NCBI RefSeq assembly: GCF_009360615.1
Contig: NZ_SPEY01000030.1
Span: 1 to 61,024, forward strand
Source: Comamonas sp.
Lineage (GTDB): Bacteria > Pseudomonadota > Gammaproteobacteria > Burkholderiales > Burkholderiaceae_C
Direction: 5' to 3'
DNA: 61,024 nt
The position numbers and the translations under genes are program-made. Positions 36,532 through 45,711 of the stretch are shown in pieces (position 1 is the first letter of the stretch; the number at the start of each line of letters is the position of its first letter). The notes beneath the pieces were generated by a model. That model searched no databases. It was not told the origin of the DNA and saw nothing but the letters and a program-made list of their open reading frames with translations.

Positions 36532-38001
36532 GTGAAAAATTCGCTCGCAGAAGGTCTGGATTTCGAAGATATGTTCAACCTGGCCCCGGTATCGCTCTGG
36601 ATGGAGGATTACAGCGGTCTCAAACAGATCTTCGATCGATGGCGAGCGCAGGGGGTGAGCGATCTGCTCAGCTTTCTCAGGGAGGATCCGGAACGGCTCA
36701 GGCTTTGCAGCCAATCCTACAAGGTGCTGCGGGTCAACCAGTACACGCTGGATCTCTTCAAGGCCGCCGATGAGGAAACCCTGAAGAGCCGCCTTCACGA
36801 CGTCTTTCGTGGCGACATGCTGGACAGCATCGTGAACGAACTGGTCGCCCTCTGGCAGGGGGCGCTCTCCTTCGAGACCCGTTCGGTCAACTATGCCCTG
36901 GATGGCAGGCGGCTCGATGTGCAGGTGAGGGCGCGCGTCTTGCCGGGCTACGAGCAAAGCTGGAGCAGGGTGCTGGTCTCTCTGGAAGATGTGACGGCCG
37001 AGGTGCAGGGAACGGCCCAGCTGCAGCGCAGCGAACAATATGCCAGAGACCTGTTCGAGTACTCTCCGGTGTCGCTGTGGGTTGAGGATTTCAGCGTGGT
37101 CAAGCGCCTGATGGACGAGGTGCGGGCGCGCGGGATCACCGATTTCAGGACCTTTCTGAAAGTGCACCCGGAGTTCGTCACGCGCTGCATGCAGGAAATC
37201 CAGGTCCTGGATGTCAATCGCCAGACGCTGCAGATGTTCGGGGCCGAGAGCAAGCAGCAACTGCTGCAGAACCTGTCCAGGGTTTTCCGGGGCGAAATGT
37301 ATGACTCGTTTGCCGAGCAGCTGATTGACCTCTGGGATGGCAAGCTTGTGCAGCAGCGGGAAGTGGTGAACTACGGACTGGCCGGCGATGTGCTGCACAT
37401 TCACATGGAGTTCGCCATCATGAGCAGCCATGCGGAGAAATGGGGCTTGGTGCTGCTCTCGCTGGTGGATATCACCGCCCGCAAGAAGGCCGAGGCGTAT
37501 CTTGAGTATCTGGGCAAGCATGATGTGCTGACCCAGCTGCGCAACCGTGCTTTCTATACCGAAGAACTGAACCGGCTGTCGCGCAAGGGCCCCTGGCCCT
37601 TGTCCATGATCGCCATCGATATGAACGGCCTCAAGGTCGTCAACGACGAGCATGGCCATACGGCAGGCGATGCCATGCTCAGGCGCATGGGGGAGGTGCT
37701 GCTCAAGGCGGTCGACGCGCCGGCTTGCGCCGCACGCATTGGCGGCGACGAGTTTGTCGTGCTCTTGCCGGGAACCGATGAGCGCGGTGCCGTGGCATTG
37801 CAGGAGCGTATCCTGTCCTTGCTGGAGTTGAACAATCAGTTCTATCCGGGGCACGTTATTCAGGTCTCTATGGGCCATGCCTGCGGCCAGGAGGGCACGT
37901 CGATAGAGAGCATTGTCCAGGGGGCCGACAAGGCGATGTATGCTGAAAAAGCACGCCAATACCGGGCCAAGGAGCGCGACCGGCGCGTGAGCCCCGCCTG
38001 A
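36532..38001 (+). CDS. Diguanylate cyclase with two tandem PAS-like sensor domains
   Basis: The 489-residue protein contains two related sensor units (about 16-157 and 176-315). Each starts AP/SPVSLWMEDYS or SPVSLWVEDFS, continues with VxDLLSFL/TDFRTFL, LDLF/LQMF and VFRGDM/VFRGEM, and ends in a LxSLxDxTA turn, indicating an internal duplication. A GGDEF domain with ARIGGDEF (404-408) follows; it lacks the RxxD inhibitory site. It should make cyclic-di-GMP. The GTG at 36532 is eight bases after GGAGG; an upstream TTG has no ribosome site. Confidence 0.9.
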   Translation: MKNSLAEGLDFEDMFNLAPVSLWMEDYSGLKQIFDRWRAQGVSDLLSFLREDPERLRLCSQSYKVLRVNQYTLDLFKAADEETLKSRLHDVFRGDMLDSIVNELVALWQGALSFETRSVNYALDGRRLDVQVRARVLPGYEQSWSRVLVSLEDVTAEVQGTAQLQRSEQYARDLFEYSPVSLWVEDFSVVKRLMDEVRARGITDFRTFLKVHPEFVTRCMQEIQVLDVNRQTLQMFGAESKQQLLQNLSRVFRGEMYDSFAEQLIDLWDGKLVQQREVVNYGLAGDVLHIHMEFAIMSSHAEKWGLVLLSLVDITARKKAEAYLEYLGKHDVLTQLRNRAFYTEELNRLSRKGPWPLSMIAIDMNGLKVVNDEHGHTAGDAMLRRMGEVLLKAVDAPACAARIGGDEFVVLLPGTDERGAVALQERILSLLELNNQFYPGHVIQVSMGHACGQEGTSIESIVQGADKAMYAEKARQYRAKERDRRVSPA

Positions 38002-38126
38002 GATCAGGTCCGCGTGCGGGCAAATGGCGAGCTGTCGTCGCCCGGACCGTCTTGCGAGCCCTGTAAGAGCGGGCGGCACGGCTGCCACAGCCTTGCTTTG
38101 ACACTGAAATGCCAAGGGAGCAATCT

Positions 38127-38438
38127 ATGACGATGAGAGTCTCCGGATCCGCCTTGCTGATCGCAATGGCTGTCGGTGCCTGCAGTTCGGCGACGCCTGC
38201 GGATGCAGATCGTGAAGTGGCCTTCACCTGTGCCAATGGCGATTCGGTTGCGGTGCGCTTTTCACCGGGCAACCGCAAGGCAGTCCTGATTCGAGGCGGT
38301 CAAGGCGTGGAGTTGTCGCAGCAACCGAGCGGCTCCGGGTTTGTCTACAGCAATGGGCCCAATACCATTCGAGGCAAAGGACAGGACCTGACGGTGGAGG
38401 TCGGCCGCATGGTGCCGATTCAATGCAAGTCCCGTTGA
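38127..38438 (+). CDS. MliC-like lipoprotein (C-type lysozyme inhibitor family)
   Basis: The 103-residue protein has a signal peptide with lipobox VGAC (C19) and a short beta-rich domain with FTCANGDSVAVRFSPGNRKAVLIRGG and GxGFVYSNGPNTIRGKGQDLTVE, the pattern of MliC (membrane-bound lysozyme inhibitor) proteins. It would sit in the outer membrane and protect against lysozyme. The ATG at 38127 is chosen because the signal peptide then has a normal short basic start. Confidence 0.8.
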   Translation: MTMRVSGSALLIAMAVGACSSATPADADREVAFTCANGDSVAVRFSPGNRKAVLIRGGQGVELSQQPSGSGFVYSNGPNTIRGKGQDLTVEVGRMVPIQCKSR

Positions 38439-38585
38439 GTCCCGCCTGGCATGTCACCGTTCGTCATGGCATCCAGGCCACTGTGTCCGGGCGCGGGCAC
38501 AGACCTCTGAATCCCATTCGGAGCCGGCCACCTCGGATACAGCGGGCGGTACGGGTGGGAGGCCTTTTTCGCGAATCCGGGCGGC

Positions 38586-39476
38586 TTATGCTTCCAGCTG
38601 CCTGTGCAGCGCCTCGATAAAGCACTGCGTGCGCTCCGAAGGGGCTGAATGGCCCGGCAGTGCCAGCACCACTTCCACGGAGCATTCGGGCAGAAAGGGC
38701 TTGATGCAGAGGGCTGAGGCAAACGTTGCCGCAACATAGGGGTTCACGACTCCCAGGCCCGTGCCCTGCGCAGCGAGGCAGCAAATGGTGGATGAGTAGG
38801 TGGTTTCGACGGTTGCCCCGGGATGGACGTCATGCTCCAGCATGGTTCGCTGCAGTTGCAGGTAGATGTTGTCGTCGGAGTTCAACGTCAGCAGCAGCTG
38901 GCTCTCCAGGTCTTTGACATGCAGGCTGCTGCGCACAGCCAGCGGATGCTCTGGATGCATGACGCACACAGCCCGGGTCTGGTGCAGCACGCTTGCGTTG
39001 AGTTCGGGCGAACCAATGGCCATGGTGCTGACAACCAGGTCAAACCGGCCGTGCAGCAGTCCTTCCCGCAGGTGCGTGGTGCCCAGCGTCTGCAGGCTGA
39101 TGTGGGTACCCGGGTAGCGGTGCAGAAAGTGGTGAAGCGCCGCAGGGACGATCGACAAGCCCAGCGCCGGAGTGCAGCCTATGCGCAAGGTGCCTGCACC
39201 GAATTGCCGCAGCCCCTGGAGGTCGCGCTCGATGCGCTCCAGGCCGACGAAGTGTTGCTGAACGGTCGAGAACAGCTCCCGTGCCTCTGCAGTCGCGCGC
39301 AGTCTTCCCTTGTGCATATCAAACAGCTTCAGGCCCGCGCCTGTCTGCATCTGTGCCAGCAGGCGGCTGATGGACGGCTGCGTGGTGTGCAGCAACTGGG
39401 CCGCAGCGGTCGTGGTGCCGGTTTGCATCACCGCACGAAAGGCTTCGATCTCTTTAAAACTCAAAGGGCGTGGCAT
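38586..39476 (-). CDS. LysR-family transcriptional regulator, divergent from the Bug gene
   Basis: The 296-residue protein has an N-terminal HTH (FKEIEAFRAVMQTGTTTAAAQLLHTTQPSISRLLAQMQ) and a LysR effector domain. It is transcribed away from a Bug-type periplasmic binding protein gene, the classical arrangement for a LysR regulator and its target. The 168-bp intergenic region contains an ATAC-N7-GTAT LysR box. The effector is unknown. Confidence 0.92.
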   Translation of the reverse strand: MPRPLSFKEIEAFRAVMQTGTTTAAAQLLHTTQPSISRLLAQMQTGAGLKLFDMHKGRLRATAEARELFSTVQQHFVGLERIERDLQGLRQFGAGTLRIGCTPALGLSIVPAALHHFLHRYPGTHISLQTLGTTHLREGLLHGRFDLVVSTMAIGSPELNASVLHQTRAVCVMHPEHPLAVRSSLHVKDLESQLLLTLNSDDNIYLQLQRTMLEHDVHPGATVETTYSSTICCLAAQGTGLGVVNPYVAATFASALCIKPFLPECSVEVVLALPGHSAPSERTQCFIEALHRQLEA

Positions 39477-39508
39477 GGCGCAGGCAATTCAACGTCGATC
39501 GGCAAGGG

Positions 39509-39525
39509 TATACCAACTGCGTATA
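39509..39525. promoter_or_regulatory. LysR-type box between divergent genes
   Basis: TATAC (39509-39513), 7 bases, GTATA (39521-39525): a perfect inverted repeat matching the ATAC-N7-GTAT consensus of LysR operators. A second 7-bp palindrome, GAAAAAT-GA-ATTTTTC, lies at 39535-39550 and may be an activation site. Confidence 0.6.
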
Positions 39526-39644
39526 GGCAGGTTTGAAAAATGAATTTTTCCGATTAGGAGCGGCTTCCTACACTGGCTTCCAACGAATCCATCTGTGCGC
39601 TTTCAGGCATCGAGAGCGCACCAATCAATCCAAGGAGTCATTCG

Positions 39645-40643
39645 ATGGTTTGCATCAGCGCTCGTCGCTCTCTGTGTCTGGGTGTGCTGGCTGCCGCAAC
39701 GCTGGCCGGCATCGGATCTGCCCGGGCGGAAGGCAGCCTTGTCTATCCCAATCCTGCACGTCAGATTCGCATCATCGTTCCGTTCACTGCGGGTGGCAGC
39801 TCGGACGTTCAGGCACGCATGCTCGCCGACAGGCTGGGTCGCCTGTGGAATCAGCCTGTGGTGGTGGAAAACAAGCCCGGGGCGGGTGGCCATCTGGGAG
39901 GGAAATATGTGTCGGATCAGCCTGCAGACGGCTATACGCTGATGGTGGGGTCCATCGGTCTGCATGCCGCTTACGCGGTCTACAAAAAGCTGCCTTACGA
40001 CCCCGCCAAGGAGTTGCGTGTTGTCACCGTGCTGGCGGAGATGCCGCACGTGGTGGTTGCAACGCCCCAACTGCCTGTCAGGAATCTGCAGGAGCTGACC
40101 ACGCTTGCCAAGCAGGCGCCAGGGAGCATCCATTTCGGCTCTGCTGGCGTGGGCTCCTCGGTTCACATGATGGGTGAGCTGTACAAGCTGCAGTCCGGAG
40201 CGCCCATTGTCCATGTCCCTTACCGTGGCAGCTCTGCCGCGCTCAACGATCTGCTGGGCGGCCAGATCCAGCTGATGTTCGAGAATCCTCCCACAGTGCT
40301 GGCGCACGTCAAGGGCGGCAAGCTCAAGGCGCTGGCGGTGACCGGCCAGGAACGTCTGGCGGCACTGCCGGATGTGCCGACGGCCGGCGAGGCTGGAATG
40401 AAGGACTATGTGGCGACATCATGGACCACGGTCGCCGTGTCTTCGAAGGTGCCCCAGTCCGTGGTGCAGAAGCTCAGCGAAGACATCCGCAAGGTGGTCA
40501 ATACGCCTGAGTTCCGCAAGGGGCTGCAGGAGCAGGGAATGAGTGCCGTGGCCAATACCCTGCCGGAAGCGCAGAGTTTCGTGGCCCGGGAAAAGCAACG
40601 CTGGGACCAGGTGATCGCTGCCGGAAATATCTCTGCGAACTGA
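39645..40643 (+). CDS. Bug-family periplasmic solute-binding protein (TctC-like)
   Basis: The 332-residue protein has a signal peptide (about 1-27, ending near GSARAEG) and the Bug/TctC features YPNPARQIRIIVPFTAGGSSDVQARMLADRL, VENKPGAGGHLGGKYVSDQPADGYTLMVGS and DLLGGQIQLMFENPPTVLAHVKGGKLKALAVT. These proteins bind carboxylates and related compounds in the periplasm. No tctA/tctB membrane genes lie nearby, so it is an orphan of the kind common in Burkholderiales. Confidence 0.93.
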   Translation: MVCISARRSLCLGVLAAATLAGIGSARAEGSLVYPNPARQIRIIVPFTAGGSSDVQARMLADRLGRLWNQPVVVENKPGAGGHLGGKYVSDQPADGYTLMVGSIGLHAAYAVYKKLPYDPAKELRVVTVLAEMPHVVVATPQLPVRNLQELTTLAKQAPGSIHFGSAGVGSSVHMMGELYKLQSGAPIVHVPYRGSSAALNDLLGGQIQLMFENPPTVLAHVKGGKLKALAVTGQERLAALPDVPTAGEAGMKDYVATSWTTVAVSSKVPQSVVQKLSEDIRKVVNTPEFRKGLQEQGMSAVANTLPEAQSFVAREKQRWDQVIAAGNISAN

Positions 40644-40721
40644 TCAGAGCCGTGTCTTTTTGCACGACCGCTACGTTTTCCAGTCGCAGCCCGTCGCTGC
40701 GATGCCTATGTCCGACATCCC

Positions 40722-42005
40722 ATGACTATTTCCTCTGACTCTTCTTTTGTTCCCTGCCGGCGCGTTGGCGACGGCGCGCTGCATCACTTCTTCGGTTATT
40801 ACAACAAGTCCAGCTGGGACAGGAGCGACAGCCTGCTGGCTGCCCAGCAGATACCCTGGATGGACATCTATCTGACCCCGCAGGTCAAGGCCACGATTGG
40901 CTATTTCGACACCCGGGATGGTGACCGCTTTCACGCGGTGGGCGAAACCGGTGCCTGGAATTTCCAGATGGGCAGCCAGCTGCAGTGGCTGGACGGTGCC
41001 TCGGGCCGCAAGCTGATCTACAACGATCGCACAGGCGATATGTCCGCCCGTTACCCGGGCTTTGGCGCCGTGGTGGTGGATGTGGATACGCACGAGCGCC
41101 GCATTCTGCCCATGCCCGTCTATGTGGTGGCGCCCAGCAGCGCGTGGGCCCTGTCGGTCAACTACCGGCGTCTGTACATCACGCACGAGACCATCGGTTA
41201 CAGCGAACCGGGCCAGCCGTTCGAACTGCCTCTGGCTCCTGCCGACGACGGCATCTGGCGCATGGAGCTGGGGACAGGGGATGCCCGGTTGCTGGTCAGC
41301 TATGCGCAACTCAAGGCATTCCATCCTGTGTCCTCGATGGACAAAGCCATCCACTGGGTAAGCCATATCGAAGTCAATCCGGCTTCTTCACGCATACTTT
41401 TCCTGCACCGCTGGACGGAGCGTGTGAAAGATGAGACCTGCTTTCTGCACCGTCTGATCACCATGAATCCGGACGGATCGGAGATGCGCTTGCTGGAGTG
41501 CTCCGATCATCCGCTGCCGCAGCTGGCTGACGACTTCGATCCCGGTGCCGTGGGGACGTTCGACTATGAAAAATCAGAGTATCAGATCTCTCACCCCCTG
41601 TGGCAGGACAACGAGCACATCATTGTCTGGGGGCCGCATGCCGGCGAGATCCACTACCATCTCTATCACGATGTCGAAGGAGGCCGGGTGAGAGTGATCG
41701 GACGCGATGTGCTGGTGGAAAACGGCCATATGACCTTCTCGCCGGTGAATACCCGCTGGATGCTGAGCGATACCTATCCGGACGACAGGACCCACGAGCG
41801 TTTCCTGTTCTTGTTCGATATGCAGACGGGCAAGCGCCACAATCTGGGCAGCTTCTATGCTTCTCCGGAATTGAGCAAGGAAAACCGCTGTGACCTGCAC
41901 CCGCGCTGGAGTCGTGATGGAAGGCAGGTCTGCATTGACTCGGTCCATGAGAGCCAGCGCCAGATGTATGTACTGGATGTCTCGTCGATTGTGGATGCGG
42001 TCTGA
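40722..42005 (+). CDS. Beta-propeller protein, oligogalacturonate lyase-like
   Basis: The 427-residue protein shows repeated blades of a TolB/oligogalacturonate-lyase-like propeller: FFGYYNKSSWDRS near the start, HPVSSMDKAIHWVSHIEVNPASSRILFLHRWT, MNPDGSEMRLLE, SHPLWQDNEHIIVWGPH, GHMTFSPVNTRWMLSDTYPD and LHPRWSRDGRQVCIDSVH. There is no signal peptide, so it is likely cytoplasmic. It follows the Bug gene on the same strand and may act on the compound that protein binds. The actual reaction is unknown; lyase activity on pectin fragments is not established. Confidence 0.65.
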   Translation: MTISSDSSFVPCRRVGDGALHHFFGYYNKSSWDRSDSLLAAQQIPWMDIYLTPQVKATIGYFDTRDGDRFHAVGETGAWNFQMGSQLQWLDGASGRKLIYNDRTGDMSARYPGFGAVVVDVDTHERRILPMPVYVVAPSSAWALSVNYRRLYITHETIGYSEPGQPFELPLAPADDGIWRMELGTGDARLLVSYAQLKAFHPVSSMDKAIHWVSHIEVNPASSRILFLHRWTERVKDETCFLHRLITMNPDGSEMRLLECSDHPLPQLADDFDPGAVGTFDYEKSEYQISHPLWQDNEHIIVWGPHAGEIHYHLYHDVEGGRVRVIGRDVLVENGHMTFSPVNTRWMLSDTYPDDRTHERFLFLFDMQTGKRHNLGSFYASPELSKENRCDLHPRWSRDGRQVCIDSVHESQRQMYVLDVSSIVDAV

Positions 42006-42338
42006 GGATTGACGTCAGCTCCACCGGCCATGTGGCTTCAGCAGTGCGCTGTTGCAGGGTAGTGACAATCCCGGTGCACCGTGCCCTAGGCTGCGCGAGG
42101 TATCCGGGGCGAAAAAGCCCTGGGTGTCGAGGGCCGAAATGCCTTGGTTGAGGGGGTGCGGCAGGTGCACCGGGATGCCGTTTGCTGCAGCGGCGATCGG
42201 AGAGCTCAGAACTTGTCCCCGGGGTGTGCGAGAGCGCGGCCGACTAGGCTAGAATTTCCGCATCGGGAATGCAGCCTCCCGTCCCGCAAGGGTAGACGGT
42301 GTCCCGTCCAAGAGCTGGATATTCTCTATGGAGTTTCT
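42006..42338. other. Leader region before the chromate transporter, no gene recognised
   Basis: No coding sequence is visible. The last 90 bases before the start hold small hairpins (CCC-GCAA-GGG near 42283-42292; GACGG/CCGTC at 42295-42299 and 42304-42308). They do not match a riboswitch I can name. Confidence 0.4.
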
Positions 42339-43694
42339 ATGGACACCGCATTGCCCAGGCCCACCGATCCGGTTGCGCCGGTCTCTCTTTCGCTGTCGCA
42401 GGCGCTGCGTTTCTGGTTGAAGCTGGGCTTCATCAGCTTTGGCGGCCCAGCAGGTCAGATCGCACTCATGCATGAGGAGCTGGTGGATCGGCGCCGATGG
42501 ATCTCTGAGAAGCGATTTCTCCACGCCCTCAACTACTGCATGCTGCTGCCAGGGCCTGAAGCCCAGCAGCTTGCCACCTATCTGGGGTGGTTGCTGCATC
42601 GGACATGGGGCGGCATTCTGGCCGGGGTTCTTTTTGTTCTGCCATCGCTGTTCATCATCATGGCCCTGGCCTGGCTTTATCTGGCCCATGGCGATATGCC
42701 GCTCATTGCGGGCTTCTTCTATGGCATCAAGCCGGCAGTGACGGCGCTGGTGGCTCAGGCCGCCTACCGGCTGGGCTCCAGATCGCTCAAGAGCCGCTGG
42801 CATTGGGGCATTGCGGCTGCGGCCTTCCTGGCCATTTTCACGCTCAATATTCCGTTTCCGCTCATCGTCATGGCGGCTGCCGTGGCCGGTTTCGTCGGGG
42901 GTGAATTACGCCCGCAGGCCTTTGGTGCCGCCAGCCATGAAAAAGGCAGTCCGCCTCGCTCAGCCGGGGCCGCACTGGTCGATGATGACACTCCGACTCC
43001 GCCGCATGCGCTGTTTTCCTGGCGGGGATTCTGGAGGGTGTCGCTGGTTTGCCTGACGTTGTGGGCCAGCGTGATGGGCGTGCTCGCCATGGCGTTTGGT
43101 CTGGAGTCACCTCTGGTACAGATGGGGTGGTTCTTCACCAAGGCCGCGCTGATGACCTTTGGTGGTGCGTATGCGGTGCTGCCCTATGTCTACCAGGGTG
43201 CGGTGGAGAGCTTCCATTGGTTGACTGCAACACAGATGATCGACGGCCTTGCTCTGGGAGAGACGACTCCTGGTCCTCTCATCATGGTGGTGTCCTTTGT
43301 GGCCTTTGTAGGCGGCTGGACCCGGGCGATCTTCGGCGCGGATTCGCTGCTGCTCGCCGGAGTCGTCGCTGCAGTGATCGCGACCTTCTTCACTTTTCTG
43401 CCCTCCTTCTTCTTCATCCTGCTGGGCGGTCCCTTCATCGAGTCCACCCACGGCAAACTGAAGTTCACTGCGCCATTGGTCGGCATCACCTCGGCGGTCG
43501 TGGGTGTCATCCTGAATCTGGCGGTCTTCTTTGCCTACCACGTCATCTGGCCCCAAGGCTTTGCAGGACATGTGGAGTGGCCATCGATTGCCATTGGGCT
43601 GGCTGCAGGCATCGCATTGCTCCGCTTCAAGATCAATGTCATCTACGTCATTGCCGCGGCGGGGATGACGGGGCTGCTTGTGCAACTGTGGTGA
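42339..43694 (+). CDS. chrA: Chromate transporter ChrA
   Basis: The 451-residue membrane protein has the two homologous CHR halves of a long-chain chromate ion transporter. The first has FWLKLGFISFGGPAGQIALMHEELVDRRRWISE and NYCMLLPGPEAQQLATYLGWLLHRTWGG; the second has FFTKAALMTFGGAYAVLPYVYQGAVE, IDGLALGETTPGPLIMVVSFVAFVGG and LPSFFFILLGGPFIE. It expels chromate from the cytoplasm. No chrB regulator is adjacent. The ATG at 42339 begins MDTALPRPTD. Confidence 0.93.
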   Translation: MDTALPRPTDPVAPVSLSLSQALRFWLKLGFISFGGPAGQIALMHEELVDRRRWISEKRFLHALNYCMLLPGPEAQQLATYLGWLLHRTWGGILAGVLFVLPSLFIIMALAWLYLAHGDMPLIAGFFYGIKPAVTALVAQAAYRLGSRSLKSRWHWGIAAAAFLAIFTLNIPFPLIVMAAAVAGFVGGELRPQAFGAASHEKGSPPRSAGAALVDDDTPTPPHALFSWRGFWRVSLVCLTLWASVMGVLAMAFGLESPLVQMGWFFTKAALMTFGGAYAVLPYVYQGAVESFHWLTATQMIDGLALGETTPGPLIMVVSFVAFVGGWTRAIFGADSLLLAGVVAAVIATFFTFLPSFFFILLGGPFIESTHGKLKFTAPLVGITSAVVGVILNLAVFFAYHVIWPQGFAGHVEWPSIAIGLAAGIALLRFKINVIYVIAAAGMTGLLVQLW

Positions 43695-43843
43695 CAGGCC
43701 CCCGGGTTTCAAGGCGACATGGGGCGTGGAGGGACGGCCACCGGCCCGGAGCCCTGGTTACACTGGTTCATCCATGCCATCAGCCAGGCTCTGGTTTCTT
43801 TGTCACGAGCCGGGCTGGTGCTTTCGTCGCGAAGGTCCAGGTG

Positions 43844-44461
43844 ATGCCTGCTGCCAACTCCGTCATTCCGCTCGAACCGGCACCGATCCTGTTCAAGAGC
43901 CCGCAAGCCTTTGAGGCCTGGCTGAAGAAGAATCACGCCACTTCCGGGGGGCTCTGGCTCAAGATCGCCAAGCGAGGAGCCCATGCTCCCAGTGTCACCT
44001 ACCCCGAGGCGGTGGAGATTGCGCTGTGCTGGGGCTGGATCGATGGACAGAAGAAAAGTCTTGACGACCAGCACTATCTTCAGCGCTTCACGCCGCGGCG
44101 CGCGCGCAGCGTCTGGTCAAAGATCAATGTCGAGAAGGTCCAGGCACTCATCGATGCGGGCCGCATGCAGGCTGCGGGTCACGCCCAGGTGGAGGCCGCC
44201 AAGGCGGACGGGCGCTGGGCACGGGCCTACGATGGCGCACGTACGTCAACGGTTCCCCAAGACCTGCAGGCGGCACTGGAGGCCGAGCCCGCGGCCATGG
44301 CCTTTTTCGCTTCCATCAATGCCTCCAGTCGCTACGCGATACTCTGGCGCATCCAGACGGCCGCGAAAGCCGAGACACGGGCCCGGCGCATCGCTCAGCT
44401 GGTGGAGATGCTGGCTCGCGGTCAGACCATCCACCTCTTCAAACCCCGTGCCAAGGCTTGA
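43844..44461 (+). CDS. YdeI/OmpD-associated family protein
   Basis: The 205-residue protein matches the family at FKSPQAFEAWLKKNHATSGGLWLKIAKRG, TYPEAVEIALCWGWIDGQKKSLDDQHYLQRFTPRRARSVWSKIN, and DLQAALEAEPAAMAFFASINASSRYAILWRIQTA. The biochemical function of the family is unclear; members are tied to stress and antimicrobial peptide tolerance. The ATG at 43844 has GAAGG eight bases upstream; the upstream open frame runs out of phase through chrA. Confidence 0.88.
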   Translation: MPAANSVIPLEPAPILFKSPQAFEAWLKKNHATSGGLWLKIAKRGAHAPSVTYPEAVEIALCWGWIDGQKKSLDDQHYLQRFTPRRARSVWSKINVEKVQALIDAGRMQAAGHAQVEAAKADGRWARAYDGARTSTVPQDLQAALEAEPAAMAFFASINASSRYAILWRIQTAAKAETRARRIAQLVEMLARGQTIHLFKPRAKA

Positions 44462-44694
44462 CTGCTGCGCATGCACACATGGCTTTTGACAAGAAGTTGT
44501 CCGCGCTCCCGAGGCTGCCGGATCTCTTGGCGGGAGGCGCATGGCCCGCGCTCCGGGGCACTCGGCAGATCTGACAAGAATGTCATCGTGCTGTCCTGAT
44601 TTTGATGGGGTCCGATCTCTAGCATCAACACAACTTCTCCTCAGCTTGAACCCGGCCGAGGAGTGGTGTTTCCTAGACCTTTCCGGAGCCCTAT

Positions 44695-45039
44695 ATGTCT
44701 CAACAGCGAATTTCAATCTACTCTGCACTGGCCACCGTGGCCGCAGCCATCACACTTGCTCTTCCGGCTACTGCTTCCGCAGCCTACGAGCATCCCGCGA
44801 ACAACGAGCAAGGCGTGACCGTTCATCCAGATCACTTTGTGAGTCAGAAAACCAGGGCTCAGGTCAAGGCGGAGACCGAAGCGGCCATCAAGCAGGGTGG
44901 ACTGTCGTTTGGTGAAAGCAGTTTCCCGAGAGAGAGTCCCCGCAGCGGGTCCAGCAAAACCCGCGAGCAAGTGATTCAGGAATTGCGTGACGAGTCTCCT
45001 TCGCAGCGGGAAGCGCGTCTCCGGGCCATCTCGGGCTAG
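44695..45039 (+). CDS. Small secreted DUF4148-like protein
   Basis: The 114-residue protein has a signal peptide (about 1-29, ending ASAAYEH) and two copies of a short motif, SQKTRAQVKAETEAAIKQGG and SKTREQVIQELRDESPSQ. This (T-R-x-Q-V) pattern is typical of DUF4148 proteins, abundant in Burkholderiales and of unknown function, probably periplasmic. Its leader is AT-rich, suggesting its own promoter. Confidence 0.8.
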   Translation: MSQQRISIYSALATVAAAITLALPATASAAYEHPANNEQGVTVHPDHFVSQKTRAQVKAETEAAIKQGGLSFGESSFPRESPRSGSSKTREQVIQELRDESPSQREARLRAISG

Positions 45040-45279
45040 AGAGTACGGGTACCGGTTTCCAGCGTGGCGGTCGGGGTCGATCAAACTGACTCGGCAGCTT
45101 GGCCAGCCAGGAAAGCGAAGTTCCAGCCAGAATGCAGGGCATGCGGATCTGCGTACTTCTCCAGCCTGGCTTCCCGCTACGGGATGGCGTGAGCCGGCGC
45201 TGCTGACCCGAATCGGCCTGCGGGTCTCCGTGAAAATGGCATGCAGTCGGGAATGTCAGCGCCCTGTCCCGAGAGCAGT
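45040..45279. other. Intergenic, no gene recognised
   Basis: No motif-bearing open frame was found on either strand in the stretch between the DUF4148 gene and the hairpin that follows the broken DUF3455 gene. Confidence 0.4.
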
Positions 45280-45310
45280 GCGGCGTCCCTGACTCGGACA
45301 GGGACGCCGC
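45280..45310 (-). terminator. Strong 12-bp hairpin after the DUF3455 pseudogene
   Basis: GCGGCGTCCCTG (45280-45291) pairs perfectly with CAGGGACGCCGC (45299-45310) across a 7-base loop. It lies just beyond the pseudogene stop on the minus strand. No T run follows, so it may be a 3' stabilising hairpin or an atypical terminator. Confidence 0.5.
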
Positions 45311-45321
45311 TGGATTCTCGG

Positions 45322-45711
45322 TCAGGCTGCTTTCCAGAAAATGTGGTCTGCCCGGTATTGCACGATCTGCCTGCGGCCTAGGTTCACGGCTGCGCAGGCC
45401 ATGGGTGCGGCGCCTCCCCTGGTGGCCACGCGCTGGATATAGGTCACGCCCTGCAGGGCTTCCATGCCGGAGGTCGGATGGGCCTGGACCGGTTGCAGCG
45501 GGATATTGCCCGCTCCGGCAGGAGCCACGGCAAGCGGCGTGGCCGTGACCCGGGAGCCATCGCGGTTCTCCCCGGTCGCAGGCGGCCCCCGTACTTGCCG
45601 ATGACCGTCCCGCTTCGAGTTTGAGGTTTGGCGTCAGGACCGGCAAACCCCCATACACGCTCGGCGTCCATCGCTTTCTTGGCCCGGCATTCAGGGGGTG
45701 ATCTGCCCGAC
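45322..45711 (-). pseudogene. DUF3455 family gene broken by frameshifts
   Basis: Read on the minus strand, pieces of one DUF3455 protein occur in different frames. They are ECRAKKAMDAERVWGFAGPDAK followed by SGTVIGKYGG in one frame, then DGSRVTATPLAVAPAGAGNIPL, GVTYIQRVATRGGAAP and YRADHIFWKAA in another. The shift falls in the GGGGG run after GKYG, as if one base were missing. A second shift is suspected just before ECRAKK, where VGQI is in another frame, and the signal peptide is not recognisable. It lies downstream of the ferritin-like gene and is convergent with the DUF4148 gene. Either a true pseudogene or a homopolymer sequencing error. Confidence 0.75.

Noticed and set aside
42270..42338. 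Hairpins before chrA considered as a riboswitch
   Set aside because: Stems are short (3-5 bp) and match no riboswitch consensus that I can name.
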